Source: AC-37 sp036389295 | GTDB lineage: Bacteria > Actinomycetota > Thermoleophilia > Solirubrobacterales > Thermoleophilaceae | Direction of reading: 5' to 3' | Length of the DNA: 64,000 bases | NCBI GenBank assembly: GCA_036389295.1 | Contig: DASVQB010000046.1 | Location: 1 to 64,000 of the forward strand | Part shown: positions 19,184 to 27,414 of the stretch, one piece after another | How positions within the stretch are numbered: the stretch's first letter is position 1 | How the letters are laid out: every line of letters begins with the position of its first letter | Notes under the pieces: model-generated | Seen by the model: the letters and a program-made list of their open reading frames with translations, nothing else | What the model was told of the DNA's origin: nothing | Databases searched by the model: none | Program-made: the position numbers and the translations under genes

Positions 19184-19765
19184 ATGCAGGGGCAGCCGAA
19201 CGCAGACGCGCGAACCCGCGTCCTGGCAGGAGTCTCGATCGTCGCCGGCGCGCTGTCGGTGGGCGTGACGGTCGCCGCCGGTGCGGGCGGCGAGGCCGTG
19301 CCGCGATCCGGCCCGGACGTGCCGGTCGTGGTGGCCGACGCCGCGTCGGCGTCCGGGGCCGTGCGCGTCGAACGGGATCGCGACGAGCTCGCCTGGCCGC
19401 TGCACGGCGAGGTCACGGGGCGCTTCGGCGAGCTGCGCGGCGGGCACGAGCACGCCGGCATCGACATCCCGCGGCCGGTCGGGACGCCGATCAGGGCGGC
19501 CGGCGACGGGACGGTCACGATGCGCGAGGAGCAGGACGGCTACGGTCGCTACACCTGCGTCGCGCACGAGCGGTTCAGCAGCTGCTACGCGCACCAGTCC
19601 CGCTTCCGGGTGAGGGACGGCGCGCGCGTGAGGCGCGGTCAGGTCATCGGCTACGTGGGCGACAGCGGCACCTCGTCGTCGCCCCACCTCCACTTCGAGG
19701 TCCGACGCGGCCGGAGGCCGTGGGGAAGGCCGGTCGACCCGACGAGGCACCTGCCGCGCGGGTAG
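19184..19765 (+). CDS. M23 family (LytM-type) metallopeptidase
   Basis: 193 residues: an N-terminal hydrophobic segment (~13-35, signal or anchor), a short spacer, then a complete M23 domain. Zinc ligands are visible as HAGID (H90, D94) and PHLHFEV (H170), with H137 (YAHQS) and H168 completing the active site. It probably cleaves peptidoglycan cross-bridges or, with a coiled-coil partner, regulates amidases. It is divergent from the M15-like gene, making a pair of wall-peptidase-like genes. ATG 19184 or GTG 19181 may be used. Confidence 0.85.
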   Translation: MQGQPNADARTRVLAGVSIVAGALSVGVTVAAGAGGEAVPRSGPDVPVVVADAASASGAVRVERDRDELAWPLHGEVTGRFGELRGGHEHAGIDIPRPVGTPIRAAGDGTVTMREEQDGYGRYTCVAHERFSSCYAHQSRFRVRDGARVRRGQVIGYVGDSGTSSSPHLHFEVRRGRRPWGRPVDPTRHLPRG

Positions 19766-19783
19766 CGGGCGCGGCGCGGGGCG

Positions 19784-20644
19784 CTAGGCGGTTCCCGAGG
19801 CGAGCAGGACCACGTTCGAGAAGCTCAGCGGCTTCGAGCCGCCCGCCGCATCCGCTGCGGCCTGCGTGATCGCGTCCCAGGCCTCTTCCTGGGCCTCGCC
19901 TGCGTGCTGCGCGATCATCGCCCGGATCGGGGCGGAGATCGCCCTGACGTAGGCGGTGAAGTGCTCCGGGGAGTCGAACTCGAAGGTGACCTCGTCCTGC
20001 TCCACGGCGACCTCCGAGAACCCGCCCCCTTCGAGCAGCCCGCCGATGGCGGCGGGGGTGGGCCGGGAGAGGGGCCCGGGCGTTCCAGGCGGGGGCGGGG
20101 GCACGTCCAGCCGCGCCATCGTCGTCCTCATCGGAATCGACAGGAAGGGGACCTGATCTGGCTCGCCCCACGAGCTGATCGCCATCCGCGCGCCCGGCTC
20201 GAGGAAGCCTCGGATGCGCGCCGCGGCGGCCTCCGCGTCAGGCTCGAAGATGATCCCCCAGCGCGAGACGGCGGCGTCGAAGCTCGCGTGCGGGAAATCG
20301 AGGCTGGAGGCGTCCGATTGCACGAACTCGACGTTGGTGAAGCCGGCCGCCGCCGCGCGTTCGCGCCCGAACGCGAGCATCTCGGCGGAGATGTCTGTGG
20401 CCACGACGCGGCCCTCCGGGCCGGCCTTACGCGCGGCGGTGAGCGCCGGCTCGCCATAGCCGGCGGCGACGTCCAGGACCCGGCTTCCCGACCGCACGCC
20501 GGCGAGCTCCACCAGCCGCTCGCTGATGTGCGCGTCTGCGCGGTCGTTGAACTCGCTCCACTCCTTCCATCCCGCCGCAGCAGAGTCCCAGTTCTCGTGC
20601 TGCGCCTCGCGGAAGTCGATGGGGTCGATCGCCTTGGGTCCCAT
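19784..20644 (-). CDS. Class I SAM-dependent methyltransferase
   Basis: 286 residues from ATG 20644; a TTG 15 bases upstream is possible. Motif I VLDVAAGYGEPAL is followed by VVATDISAEMLAFGRERA (acidic loop), FVQSDASSLDFP and SFDAAVSRWGIIF, the UbiE/methyltransferase-11 pattern. Substrate unknown. It is convergent with the M23 gene across 18 bases. Confidence 0.8.
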   Translation of the reverse strand: MGPKAIDPIDFREAQHENWDSAAAGWKEWSEFNDRADAHISERLVELAGVRSGSRVLDVAAGYGEPALTAARKAGPEGRVVATDISAEMLAFGRERAAAAGFTNVEFVQSDASSLDFPHASFDAAVSRWGIIFEPDAEAAAARIRGFLEPGARMAISSWGEPDQVPFLSIPMRTTMARLDVPPPPPGTPGPLSRPTPAAIGGLLEGGGFSEVAVEQDEVTFEFDSPEHFTAYVRAISAPIRAMIAQHAGEAQEEAWDAITQAAADAAGGSKPLSFSNVVLLASGTA

Positions 20645-20776
20645 GTATGAAGCAAGCAACCGTGCCGATGGACGTCGCGGGATGGTTATCGAACCCCGCC
20701 TTCATCCGTAGGCTCGGAGCACTGCTCAGCGAAGGCGGTGTGGCCTCGGCGGCCCTCCGGCGCAGGGCCTGAACCG

Positions 20777-20802
20777 CGACGGCCCGCCGAGGCGGGCCGT
20801 CG
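20777..20802. terminator. Strong GC hairpin in the 20645-20966 intergenic stretch
   Basis: CGACGGCCCGCC (20777-20788) and GGCGGGCCGTCG (20791-20802) are perfect inverted copies around GA, giving about ten pairs with a four-base loop. It lies downstream of the minus-strand inhibitor gene and upstream of the methyltransferase, so it could end the former transcript. There is no T-run. I see no other feature in the ~320-base gap. Confidence 0.5.
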
Positions 20803-20966
20803 TATCGCGGCCGGGAGCGACCCGGGCACGATTGCCACTCGTGGGCGAGAGCAACAACCGGCGAGCGGCCGGAACGGCGAAATCTCGACGCGCCTGAGCG
20901 GGTGCCCTCAGAGGGTGGCCCTGCAGCGCCTCGATCCCGCTTCGACTTGCCCGACGGCGGGGCGGG

Positions 20967-21326
20967 CTACTGCCAGCAGCGCTTGTCGGGGACCGTGATG
21001 TAGAACCCCTGCGCCCCCCCTTGGACGTTGACGTCCTCGTCGTTGGGATTGCGGCACTTCAGCTCGGAGAGACCGTTGTAGTAGTAGACGGCGCGGTTCG
21101 TGAACCGGTTCTTCATCGACCACTTGCCATTGCTGAACCAGTGCCACGATCCGTCGGCCCAACTGGCGCCGTAGCCCCACTTGGTGCCCTCGTATTGGGT
21201 GTTCGACCAGAAGCAGACCCACCCGTCGGGGCAATATGAATCCGCGGACGCTTGCCCCGTGCCTCCGACGGCGATCGCCACAACTGCCAGGACCAGCGCC
21301 ACGAGCGACGTCGACTTCCGCCTCAT
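20967..21326 (-). CDS. Secreted I36-type peptidase inhibitor-like protein
   Basis: 119 residues from ATG 21326, preceded by ggagg with five-base spacing; the longer frame upstream is not coding-like. Signal peptide ~1-27 ends at ASA. The mature part DSYCPDGWVCFWSNTQYEG...KCRNP...RCWQ has four cysteines and the aromatic CPxGxVCFW opening of the actinobacterial I36 (SmpI-like) inhibitor family. Base composition is clearly lower in GC than the neighbours: 21061-21120 has 34 G+C of 60. It sits on the 3' side of a tRNA-Ala gene, a common integration position, so it may be horizontally acquired. Confidence 0.7.
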   Translation of the reverse strand: MRRKSTSLVALVLAVVAIAVGGTGQASADSYCPDGWVCFWSNTQYEGTKWGYGASWADGSWHWFSNGKWSMKNRFTNRAVYYYNGLSELKCRNPNDEDVNVQGGAQGFYITVPDKRCWQ

Positions 21327-21816
21327 ACCGACCTCCGCAGTCTCGTGAAGCATCGTGAACGAAGGCCGGAGCCTCCACCGCTTGCGAGTCGCGAGCCGTC
21401 CATGGCCTGATTTGGCCTCATTGCCGCCAGCCCGGTCGACCCTAACCGTCCGCTGCTTGGCTGTCAAAAGATCCGAGTGGCGCCATCCAGGCTGATCACA
21501 GTTCGTCCCGCGCCAGATGCACGGCCCGCGCTTGTGCGACGTCAATCCACACCTCCCAGCGACCGGATGCCGACTGATGGTCGTCGTAGAACCGGTACGG
21601 GCGGCGACCGCCGAACGGACCGCAGTAAATCGAGGCGAGCGGCGGGATCTATTGCGTCATGTCGTCGGCCCCCGACTTGCTGTGGGCGGACATCGACAAC
21701 GAACCGAGTCTCTCGACGGTCGAGATCACGGTCGGGCCCAAGCCGAAGCACTCGGCCTGAGGCGTGGAGCCCGCGCCCGCGCGCTCGCTCAGCGGGACAT
21801 CGAAGCAAGCGACCAG
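21327..21816. other. 490-base intergenic stretch without a convincing gene
   Basis: Lies between the inhibitor gene and tRNA-Ala(UGC). GC content is lower than elsewhere and no long frame has biased third positions. The best candidate is a 33-codon frame at 21659-21760 on the plus strand (MSSAPDLLWADIDNEPSL...) without a ribosome site, which I do not call. No duplicate of the tRNA 3' end was seen. Confidence 0.4.
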
Positions 21817-21888
21817 TGGAGGCGGGGGGAATCGAACCCCCAACTCGGCGTTGCAAACGCCGCGTGTTTCCGTTAGCACCACGCCCCC
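21817..21888 (-). tRNA. tRNA-Ala (anticodon UGC)
   Basis: Folds on the minus strand as a full cloverleaf. The acceptor GGGGGCG/CGCCTCC contains the alanine identity pair G3:U70 and discriminator A73. The anticodon arm CGGCG-TTTGCAA-CGCCG gives anticodon TGC. The T arm is GGGGG-TTCGATT-CCCCC. The D stem is three pairs. CCA is not encoded. Confidence 0.93.
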
Positions 21889-21993
21889 GGCGCTTGCTCC
21901 TCAAGGTAGCGGCGACCAGACGGTCGGGGGACCGGCGGCGGCGTCCCACAGGCCGCGCGTGAGAACATCCGCGGTTCCGGGGAGGACTTGCAC

Positions 21994-23424
21994 ATGGCTG
22001 ACGACTCGACGACCGCGGAGGGCCGCGCGCGCGAGGCTGGCGAGGACCAGGACGCCGCCGACGCGCCGGAGGCCGGCGACGAGCCGCGCACCAAGGAGGA
22101 GCTGCACTCGCCCGGGGGCCGCGGGGACCGCGACAAGTCGCCGCGGCCCGCGAACGTCTCCGAGCAGCCGCAGCGTGCCGAGGTCTCGAACTACGAGATC
22201 GTCTCGCACCACTTCGACCAGGCGGTCGAGCGCCTCGGGATCCCCGAGGACGCCGCGGCCGTGCTGCGCTCGTCCTACCGCGAGGTCCAGGTGCAGATCC
22301 CGGTCCGCATGGGCGACGGCCGGATCCACGTCTTCTCCGGCTACCGCGTCCAGCACAACGGCGCGCGCGGCCCCTACAAGGGCGGCATCCGCTTCCACCC
22401 TGAGGTCGACCTCGACGAGGTGCGCGCGCTCGCCGCGCTGATGACCTGGAAGACGGCGATCGCGGGCGTCCCCTACGGCGGCGCCAAGGGCGGCGTGAAC
22501 TGCCCGGTCGCCGACTGCTCGGCGGACGAGCTGGAGAAGATCGCCCGGTCGTTCATGGCCAAGGTCGAGAAGCTGCTCGGGCCGCACCGCGACATACCGG
22601 CGCCGGACGTCGGCACGAACGCGCAGACGATGGCCTGGATGATGGACGAGTACGGCAAGATCCACGGGCACACGCCGGCCTGCGTGACGGGCAAGCCGAT
22701 CGCGCTGGAGGGCTCGCTCGGCCGCGAGGCGGCGACCGGCCGCGGCCTCGTGACGCTCTACTGCGAGGCGGCGAAGGACATCGGCCTCGACCCCGAGGGC
22801 ACGCGGTTCGTCGTCCAGGGCTACGGGAACGTCGGCTCCTGGACGGCGCGGATCATGCAGGACCTCGGCGCCACCCTCGTGGCGGCGTCCGACGCCAACG
22901 GCGCGATCCACCGCGAGGACGGCATCGACGCCCACGAGCTCGCAGACCACGTGGCCCGCGACGGCGGCGTGGCCGAGTTCGAGGGAGCCGAGGAGATCTC
23001 GCCGGACGAGCTGCTCGGCGTCGAGTGCGAGCTGTTCGTCCCGGCGGCCCTCGGCGGGATGATCCACGAGGCCAACGCGGACAGCCTCCGCGCGCGCGTC
23101 GTGCTCGAGGGCGCGAACAGCCCGACCACGCCGGCCGCCGACGAGATCCTCGCCGGCAACGACGTGCACGTGATCCCGGACGTGATGGCGAACGCGGGCG
23201 GCGTCGTCGTCTCGTACTTCGAGTGGGTCCAGAACCTCCAGCACTTCCGCTGGGAGGAGGACGAGGTGAACGAGCGCCTCGGCAAGGTCATGCGGGACGC
23301 CTACCGCGAGGTGTCGGAGCGGGCCCGCGAGAAGGAGCTGCCGCTGCGGCCGGCGGCGTACGAGCTCGGGATCGAGCGCGTCTACGAGGCGGCGACCACG
23401 CGCGGGTACATCCACGAGCAGTAG
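21994..23424 (+). CDS. gdhA: Glutamate dehydrogenase (Glu/Leu/Phe/Val dehydrogenase family)
   Basis: 476 residues. Catalyses reversible oxidative deamination of glutamate to 2-oxoglutarate. Conserved blocks: YRVQHNGARGPYKGGIRFHP with the substrate lysine, MTWKTAIAGVPYGGAKGG with the catalytic lysine region, DIPAPDVGTNAQTMAWMMDEY, and the Rossmann motif QGYGNVGSW. ATG 21994 follows ggggagg. The first ~60 residues are an acidic, Ala/Glu/Asp-rich extension not found in typical members, and the catalytic part begins near ISHHFDQA-like residues (~70). Cofactor choice is not clear by eye. Confidence 0.93.
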   Translation: MADDSTTAEGRAREAGEDQDAADAPEAGDEPRTKEELHSPGGRGDRDKSPRPANVSEQPQRAEVSNYEIVSHHFDQAVERLGIPEDAAAVLRSSYREVQVQIPVRMGDGRIHVFSGYRVQHNGARGPYKGGIRFHPEVDLDEVRALAALMTWKTAIAGVPYGGAKGGVNCPVADCSADELEKIARSFMAKVEKLLGPHRDIPAPDVGTNAQTMAWMMDEYGKIHGHTPACVTGKPIALEGSLGREAATGRGLVTLYCEAAKDIGLDPEGTRFVVQGYGNVGSWTARIMQDLGATLVAASDANGAIHREDGIDAHELADHVARDGGVAEFEGAEEISPDELLGVECELFVPAALGGMIHEANADSLRARVVLEGANSPTTPAADEILAGNDVHVIPDVMANAGGVVVSYFEWVQNLQHFRWEEDEVNERLGKVMRDAYREVSERAREKELPLRPAAYELGIERVYEAATTRGYIHEQ

Positions 23425-23451
23425 GCCGGGCGGGCACGGCCCCGGAAAAGG

Positions 23452-23486
23452 GCGAAGGGGCCGGCAGCCGTGCCGACCCCCTTCGC
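23452..23486 (+). terminator. Terminator hairpin of gdhA
   Basis: GCGAAGGGG (23452-23460) pairs with CCCCTTCGC (23478-23486), and an inner CGGCA-gccg-TGCCG stem (23462-23475) stacks inside. It starts 28 bases after the gdhA stop. The rest of the ~200-base gap to 23632 contains no gene I can support. Confidence 0.6.
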
Positions 23487-23631
23487 AAGCGGCTTTCGCC
23501 GCACCGAACGACGGAACCCTCCATGCCGTCGTACGCGATCTATCGGTCTCCGGGCGCGGGGCGGGAGCCGGCGGGCCCCAGGGTCGGACATCCGTCCGCC
23601 CCGGCGTCCGGAACGGCCCGCTCGACCCAGC

Positions 23632-24162
23632 TCAGTCCTCGAGGTCGAAGTCCCGCGGGGGCTTCTGCTCGAACCAGAGCCGATCGTGCTCCGGCGTCTC
23701 GCGAAGGAACTCCGGCGTCTCCTCGAGCGGGTCCTCGTCGCCGTCGCCGGCGGCGGGCTCGCCAGCGGCTGGCTCGGCGGCGGCGGGCGGCGGCGGCTCG
23801 GTCACGGCCGGCTCGACGGGCGGCGGGGGCTCGAGCTCCCGGTCGACCTCGTGGACCGGCGGATGGACCGGCTCGACGGCGGCGACGGCGTCCCCGTGGG
23901 GAGCCGGCTCGGGCGGGTCGACGGCGACGACGTCCGCCTCCGGCACGTCCGAGTCCACGTACTCGGCGCCCTCGTGCTCATCGCCGGCCTCGTGCTCCTC
24001 GGCGACCTCGCCGGCCTCGAGCGGCTCCGCCGGCTCGGGCACCGGATCGCGCCGGGCCGGGCCGAGCGCCTCGAGCTCCTGGCGCGCCAGCTCGTCGTCC
24101 GCCGCTCCCCGCTTACGCTTGAGCTCGAGGTGCTCGCGGATGGCGTCGTCGAGCACACCCAT
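23632..24162 (-). CDS. Conserved-ends hypothetical protein with a variable Pro/Glu-rich middle
   Basis: 176 residues. The N-terminal ~25 (MGVLDDAIREHLELKRKRGA) and C-terminal ~30 (LEETPEFLRETPEHDRLWFEQ...) match what I know as a conserved actinobacterial protein of unknown function. The middle ~110 residues are an acidic Pro/Ala/Glu/Val low-complexity spacer. No signal peptide or membrane segment. The two short conserved ends suggest a tether or scaffold; this is inference. Confidence 0.75.
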   Translation of the reverse strand: MGVLDDAIREHLELKRKRGAADDELARQELEALGPARRDPVPEPAEPLEAGEVAEEHEAGDEHEGAEYVDSDVPEADVVAVDPPEPAPHGDAVAAVEPVHPPVHEVDRELEPPPPVEPAVTEPPPPAAAEPAAGEPAAGDGDEDPLEETPEFLRETPEHDRLWFEQKPPRDFDLED

Positions 24163-24203
24163 CGCGCGAGTAGGTTAATCGAGCGGCGGTCGCCTCCGCC
24201 GGC

Positions 24204-26165
24204 TCAGGCTGTCGGCGGCCGCGCGGACCCGACCGGGCGCTCGACGCGGTTCTTCCCGGCCCGCTTCGCGCGGTATAGCGCGGCGTCGGCCTCCGCGATC
24301 AGCCCGGCCTTGTCCGCCGCGCTCGCCGGCAGCGACGCGACGCCGAAGCTCGCCGTCACCTGAAGCGGCCCGCGGCCGTCGAGCGACTTGATCTCGAGGC
24401 GCTCGATCGCGACGCGCATGCGCTCGGCGAGCAGCTCGGCGCCGGTGACGTCGGTCTGGGGCAGGATCACGGCCATCTCCTCGCCGCCGTAGCGGGCCGG
24501 CTCGTCGATGTCGCGCGACAGGGAGCGGAGCACGCGACCGACCTCGAGCAGCACCCGGTCGCCCTGCTGATGGCCGAACGTGTCGTTGATCTGCTTGAAG
24601 TCGTCGATGTCGAGCATCGCGAGGCCGACGTCGGTGCCGAAGCGGCGGCTTCGCTCGATCTCGCCGTCGAGCGTGTCGTGGAAGTGGCGGAGGTTGTAGA
24701 GGCCGGTCAGCTCGTCGGTGACGGCCTGGGTCTGGACGATCTCGTGCAGGTCGACGTTCTCGATCGAGATGGCGGCCTGGCCGGTCAGGTACGTGAACAG
24801 CTCGTACTCGTTGTCGTCGAAGTCGCCGCTCGTGCGCGCGATCGAGATGACGCCGACCTGCTCGTGCGAGCCGCCGCGGCCGAGCCGGGCGACGAGCGGG
24901 GCCGCGAGCGCGTAGACACCGTCCGAGTCGGCGCGGACCGGCCGGTGGTCGTCGCCCTCCGTCTGGCCCTCGAGCGTGGCGAGCCAGTCCGGCCCGGCGG
25001 CGCCGTCGACCGCGAACGCCTTCCGCTCGGCCGCCTCGAGGGCGCCGTCGAGCCTCGGGTCGCCCGCCCCGACGCGGGCGGCGCTCATCCGGCGCGCGTC
25101 GATCGGCAGCGCGCGGCCGGTCTCGGCCTCGCACGCCTCCACCGCCGTCCGGACGGCCAGCTTCACCATCCCCTCGCGGTCGAGGCCGGTGGCGAACGCG
25201 TCGCCGACGCGCCGGATCGTGCCCTCCAGCTCGGCGCGCTTGCGCTCGACCTCCTCGATCTTCGACTCGAGCTGGCTCGACATCGCGTTGAACTCGCGGC
25301 CGAGGGCGGCGAACTCGTCGGCTCCCTCGACCGGGACCGGGCGGCTGAAGTCGCCGCGCGCGAGGCGCCGGGCGGCCTCGAGGAACTGGTCGATCTGCGT
25401 CTGGAGAGCGCGGACGGCCATGCGCGACGAGAGGAGGGCGAGGAGCAGGAACGCGAGGAGGATCGCGCCGATCAGCAGGCGCTGGTCGTTCACCGACGAG
25501 CTGAGGTCGCTCTTGCTGGCGAGCACGCCGACCTCGACCGGCGGGCCGGCCGGCGGCCTGTGGGCTGTGAAGCGGCCGCGGTAGTCGGCGCCGGCGATCG
25601 TCACGTCGCGGGAGCCGGTCTCGACGTCCTCGCTCCCGGTGCCGTCGAGCGTCGACCCGAGCGCCCGTCCGCGGCTCGACACGTGGACCTCGAGGTCGGT
25701 GATCTTCGCCAGCCGGCCGGCGTACTCGTCCGCCGTCGTGACGGACGTCGCCACGAAGCCGACCGTCGCGCCGTTCTCCCTCGCCGACACCGCGGTGACG
25801 GAGGGAGCGACCGCGGTGGTCGTCCCCATCTGCGCGATGGCCCGCCGGTCCCCGTCGTAGGCGACGACCGAGACGACCTCGGGATGGGCCGCGCGCAGCT
25901 GCCGGATGCGGCGCTCGATCGCCCCGGGCCGGCCGGCGACGAGCGCACGGACGAGGTTCCGGTCGCGGCCCACGCCCTCCCGGCGCGCGGCGTCGACCGC
26001 GTGGTCGTACTCGGCCTCGTCGGTTCGCTGCGCCTGGTAGAGCCGGGCGTCGACCTTGCCGGTCTCGCTGCTGGCGGTGAGCTTGAACAGCACGATCGCC
26101 ACCGAGATCATCGGGACGACCACGATGATCGTGAAGAACAGGAATAGCCGGCTGCGGAAGCTCAT
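24204..26165 (-). CDS. Membrane-anchored diguanylate cyclase (sensor-HAMP-GAF-GGDEF)
   Basis: 653 residues. TM1 ~7-28; extracytoplasmic sensor ~29-228; TM2 ~229-250; HAMP ~250-305; GAF-like domain ~325-475; GGDEF ~480-645. The active-site motif is YGGEEM (G560-M564), an accepted GGEE variant. An inhibitory I-site RDID (551-554) lies exactly five residues upstream, so product feedback is expected. DELTGLYNLRHF and DIDDFKQINDTFGHQQGD are intact. ATG 26165 (MSFRSRLFLFF) is chosen over an upstream frame that adds a non-membrane N-terminus. It makes cyclic di-GMP in response to an unknown external signal. Confidence 0.88.
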   Translation of the reverse strand: MSFRSRLFLFFTIIVVVPMISVAIVLFKLTASSETGKVDARLYQAQRTDEAEYDHAVDAARREGVGRDRNLVRALVAGRPGAIERRIRQLRAAHPEVVSVVAYDGDRRAIAQMGTTTAVAPSVTAVSARENGATVGFVATSVTTADEYAGRLAKITDLEVHVSSRGRALGSTLDGTGSEDVETGSRDVTIAGADYRGRFTAHRPPAGPPVEVGVLASKSDLSSSVNDQRLLIGAILLAFLLLALLSSRMAVRALQTQIDQFLEAARRLARGDFSRPVPVEGADEFAALGREFNAMSSQLESKIEEVERKRAELEGTIRRVGDAFATGLDREGMVKLAVRTAVEACEAETGRALPIDARRMSAARVGAGDPRLDGALEAAERKAFAVDGAAGPDWLATLEGQTEGDDHRPVRADSDGVYALAAPLVARLGRGGSHEQVGVISIARTSGDFDDNEYELFTYLTGQAAISIENVDLHEIVQTQAVTDELTGLYNLRHFHDTLDGEIERSRRFGTDVGLAMLDIDDFKQINDTFGHQQGDRVLLEVGRVLRSLSRDIDEPARYGGEEMAVILPQTDVTGAELLAERMRVAIERLEIKSLDGRGPLQVTASFGVASLPASAADKAGLIAEADAALYRAKRAGKNRVERPVGSARPPTA

Positions 26166-26269
26166 ACGGGGTACACGTGACCTCGAAGCAAGGCTACTTG
26201 CCCGTTTGGGGACATGTGCAAGCGCGCCGGCAGGCCCCCGATCCGCCGCTACCATGCCCCGTGGAGCCT

Positions 26270-26342
26270 GGGGCTATAGCTCAGCTGGAAGAGCGCCTGG
26301 ATCGCACCCAGGAGGTCGCCGGTTCGAGTCCGGCTAGCTCCA
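26270..26342 (+). tRNA. tRNA-Ala (anticodon CGC)
   Basis: 73-base cloverleaf. Acceptor GGGGCTA/TAGCTCC with G3:U70 and A73; D arm GCTC...GAGC; anticodon arm CCTGG-ATCGCAC-CCAGG gives CGC; T arm GCCGG-TTCGAGT-CCGGC. CCA is not encoded. Confidence 0.95.
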
Positions 26343-26401
26343 TCGCACTTACCTGCTCGAGCCGGCTGCTCGGCGCGAGCCGCCGCTTCAGGGGGAGGAA
26401 C

Positions 26402-26818
26402 GTGGGGAAGTCGGGTTCGACCGAGGGCCAGTCGGCGTCTGAGCTGATCGACGCGAGGATCGCCGAGCTCGGCGACTGGCGCGGGGAGACGTTGAGCCGG
26501 ATGCGCGAGCTCATCAGGGAGGCGGATCCGGACGTCGTGGAGGAGTGGAAGTGGAGGGGCACTCCCGTCTGGGAGCACGACGGGGTCGTCTGCACCGGCG
26601 AGTCCTACAAGTCGGTCGTGAAGCTGACCTTCGCCAAGGGGGCTTCGCTGGACGACCCGGCCGGGCTCTTCAACTCGAGCCTCGAGGGGAACACGAGGCG
26701 CGCGATCGACATACACGAGGGGGAGGAGGTCGACGCGGGCGCGTTCAAGGCGCTGATCCGCGCCGCGGTCGCCCTCAACGCGGCCGGCGGAAGGTCGCGG
26801 CCGAGACGAGCGAAGTAG
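26402..26818 (+). CDS. DUF1801 domain protein
   Basis: 138 residues from GTG 26402, preceded by gggggagg. Contains the DUF1801/YdhG-like pattern: IDARIAELGDWRGETLSRMRELI, then DPDVVEEWKWRGTPVWEHDG, and a late RRAIDIHEGEEVD. Small soluble cytosolic protein of unknown function. The tail is basic (GGRSRPRRAK). It starts 59 bases after tRNA-Ala(CGC) and 14 bases before the MOSC gene. Confidence 0.8.
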   Translation: MGKSGSTEGQSASELIDARIAELGDWRGETLSRMRELIREADPDVVEEWKWRGTPVWEHDGVVCTGESYKSVVKLTFAKGASLDDPAGLFNSSLEGNTRRAIDIHEGEEVDAGAFKALIRAAVALNAAGGRSRPRRAK

Positions 26819-26832
26819 CTACTTTTACCCGG

Positions 26833-27393
26833 ATGGATCACGTACCGCTCGACGTCCTGGAGGCCGGTATCGCCAAGGTTCGCGGCTCGCCGCCGGACGG
26901 CGGCAGGGTCGAGTTGATCGTGCGGCGGCCGAGCGAGGGCGAGCGCGAGCCGGTCGACGCCGCGGAGCTCGACCCCGTCGAGGGCCTGGTCGGCGACAAC
27001 TGGCGCACGCGCGGCAGTCGCGCGACCGAGGACGGGTCCGCGCACCCCGACCTCCAGCTGACCCTGATGAACGCCCGCGCGGCGGCGCTCGTCGCGCAGA
27101 CGCGGGAGCGCTGGCCGCTGGCGGGCGATCAGCTGTTCGTGGACCTCGACCTGAGCGAGGCGAACCTGCCGGCGGGCACGCGGCTCGAGATCGGCTCGGC
27201 CGTGATCGAGATCACCGCCATCCCCCACACCGGCTGCGGCAAGTTCGTGCGCCGCTTCGGCGTCGACGCGTCGAAGCTCGTCAACTCGCCCGTCGGGCGG
27301 GAGCTCAACCTGCGCGGGCGCAACGCGCGGGTCGTCACCGGCGGGCCCGTCCGGACCGGCGACCCGATCCGCAAGGTTCCTCCCCCGGCCTGA
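26833..27393 (+). CDS. MOSC domain protein
   Basis: 186 residues. The MOSC (molybdenum cofactor sulfurase C-terminal) fold is recognised from LDPVEGLVGDNW, LTLMNARAAALVA, GDQLFVDLDLSEANLPAGTRL, and HTGCGKFVRRFG with the conserved cysteine that can carry sulfur or bind molybdenum cofactor. No other cofactor domain is attached. A Mo-dependent formate dehydrogenase is encoded in this window at 34093-38959, but direct partnership is only inference. Confidence 0.82.
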   Translation: MDHVPLDVLEAGIAKVRGSPPDGGRVELIVRRPSEGEREPVDAAELDPVEGLVGDNWRTRGSRATEDGSAHPDLQLTLMNARAAALVAQTRERWPLAGDQLFVDLDLSEANLPAGTRLEIGSAVIEITAIPHTGCGKFVRRFGVDASKLVNSPVGRELNLRGRNARVVTGGPVRTGDPIRKVPPPA

Positions 27394-27414
27394 CCGGCGA
27401 GCTAGGGTGACCCC

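Noticed and set aside
21659..21760. 33-codon plus-strand frame beginning MSSAPDLLWADIDN
   Set aside because: No ribosome site, weak codon bias and low-GC background; too short to support.
21764..22441. Plus-strand frame with GGGGNRTPNSALQTP
   Set aside because: That peptide is the translated antisense of tRNA-Ala, a well-known false protein. The remainder is a shadow of gdhA.
24175..25134. Second frame in the GGDEF region suggesting a separate gene
   Set aside because: Arg/Ala/Pro-rich shadow of the diguanylate cyclase, which has intact motifs in its own frame.
26249..26716. Minus-strand frame with SRTRTGDLLGA near 26290
   Set aside because: Antisense of tRNA-Ala(CGC) plus a shadow of the DUF1801 gene.
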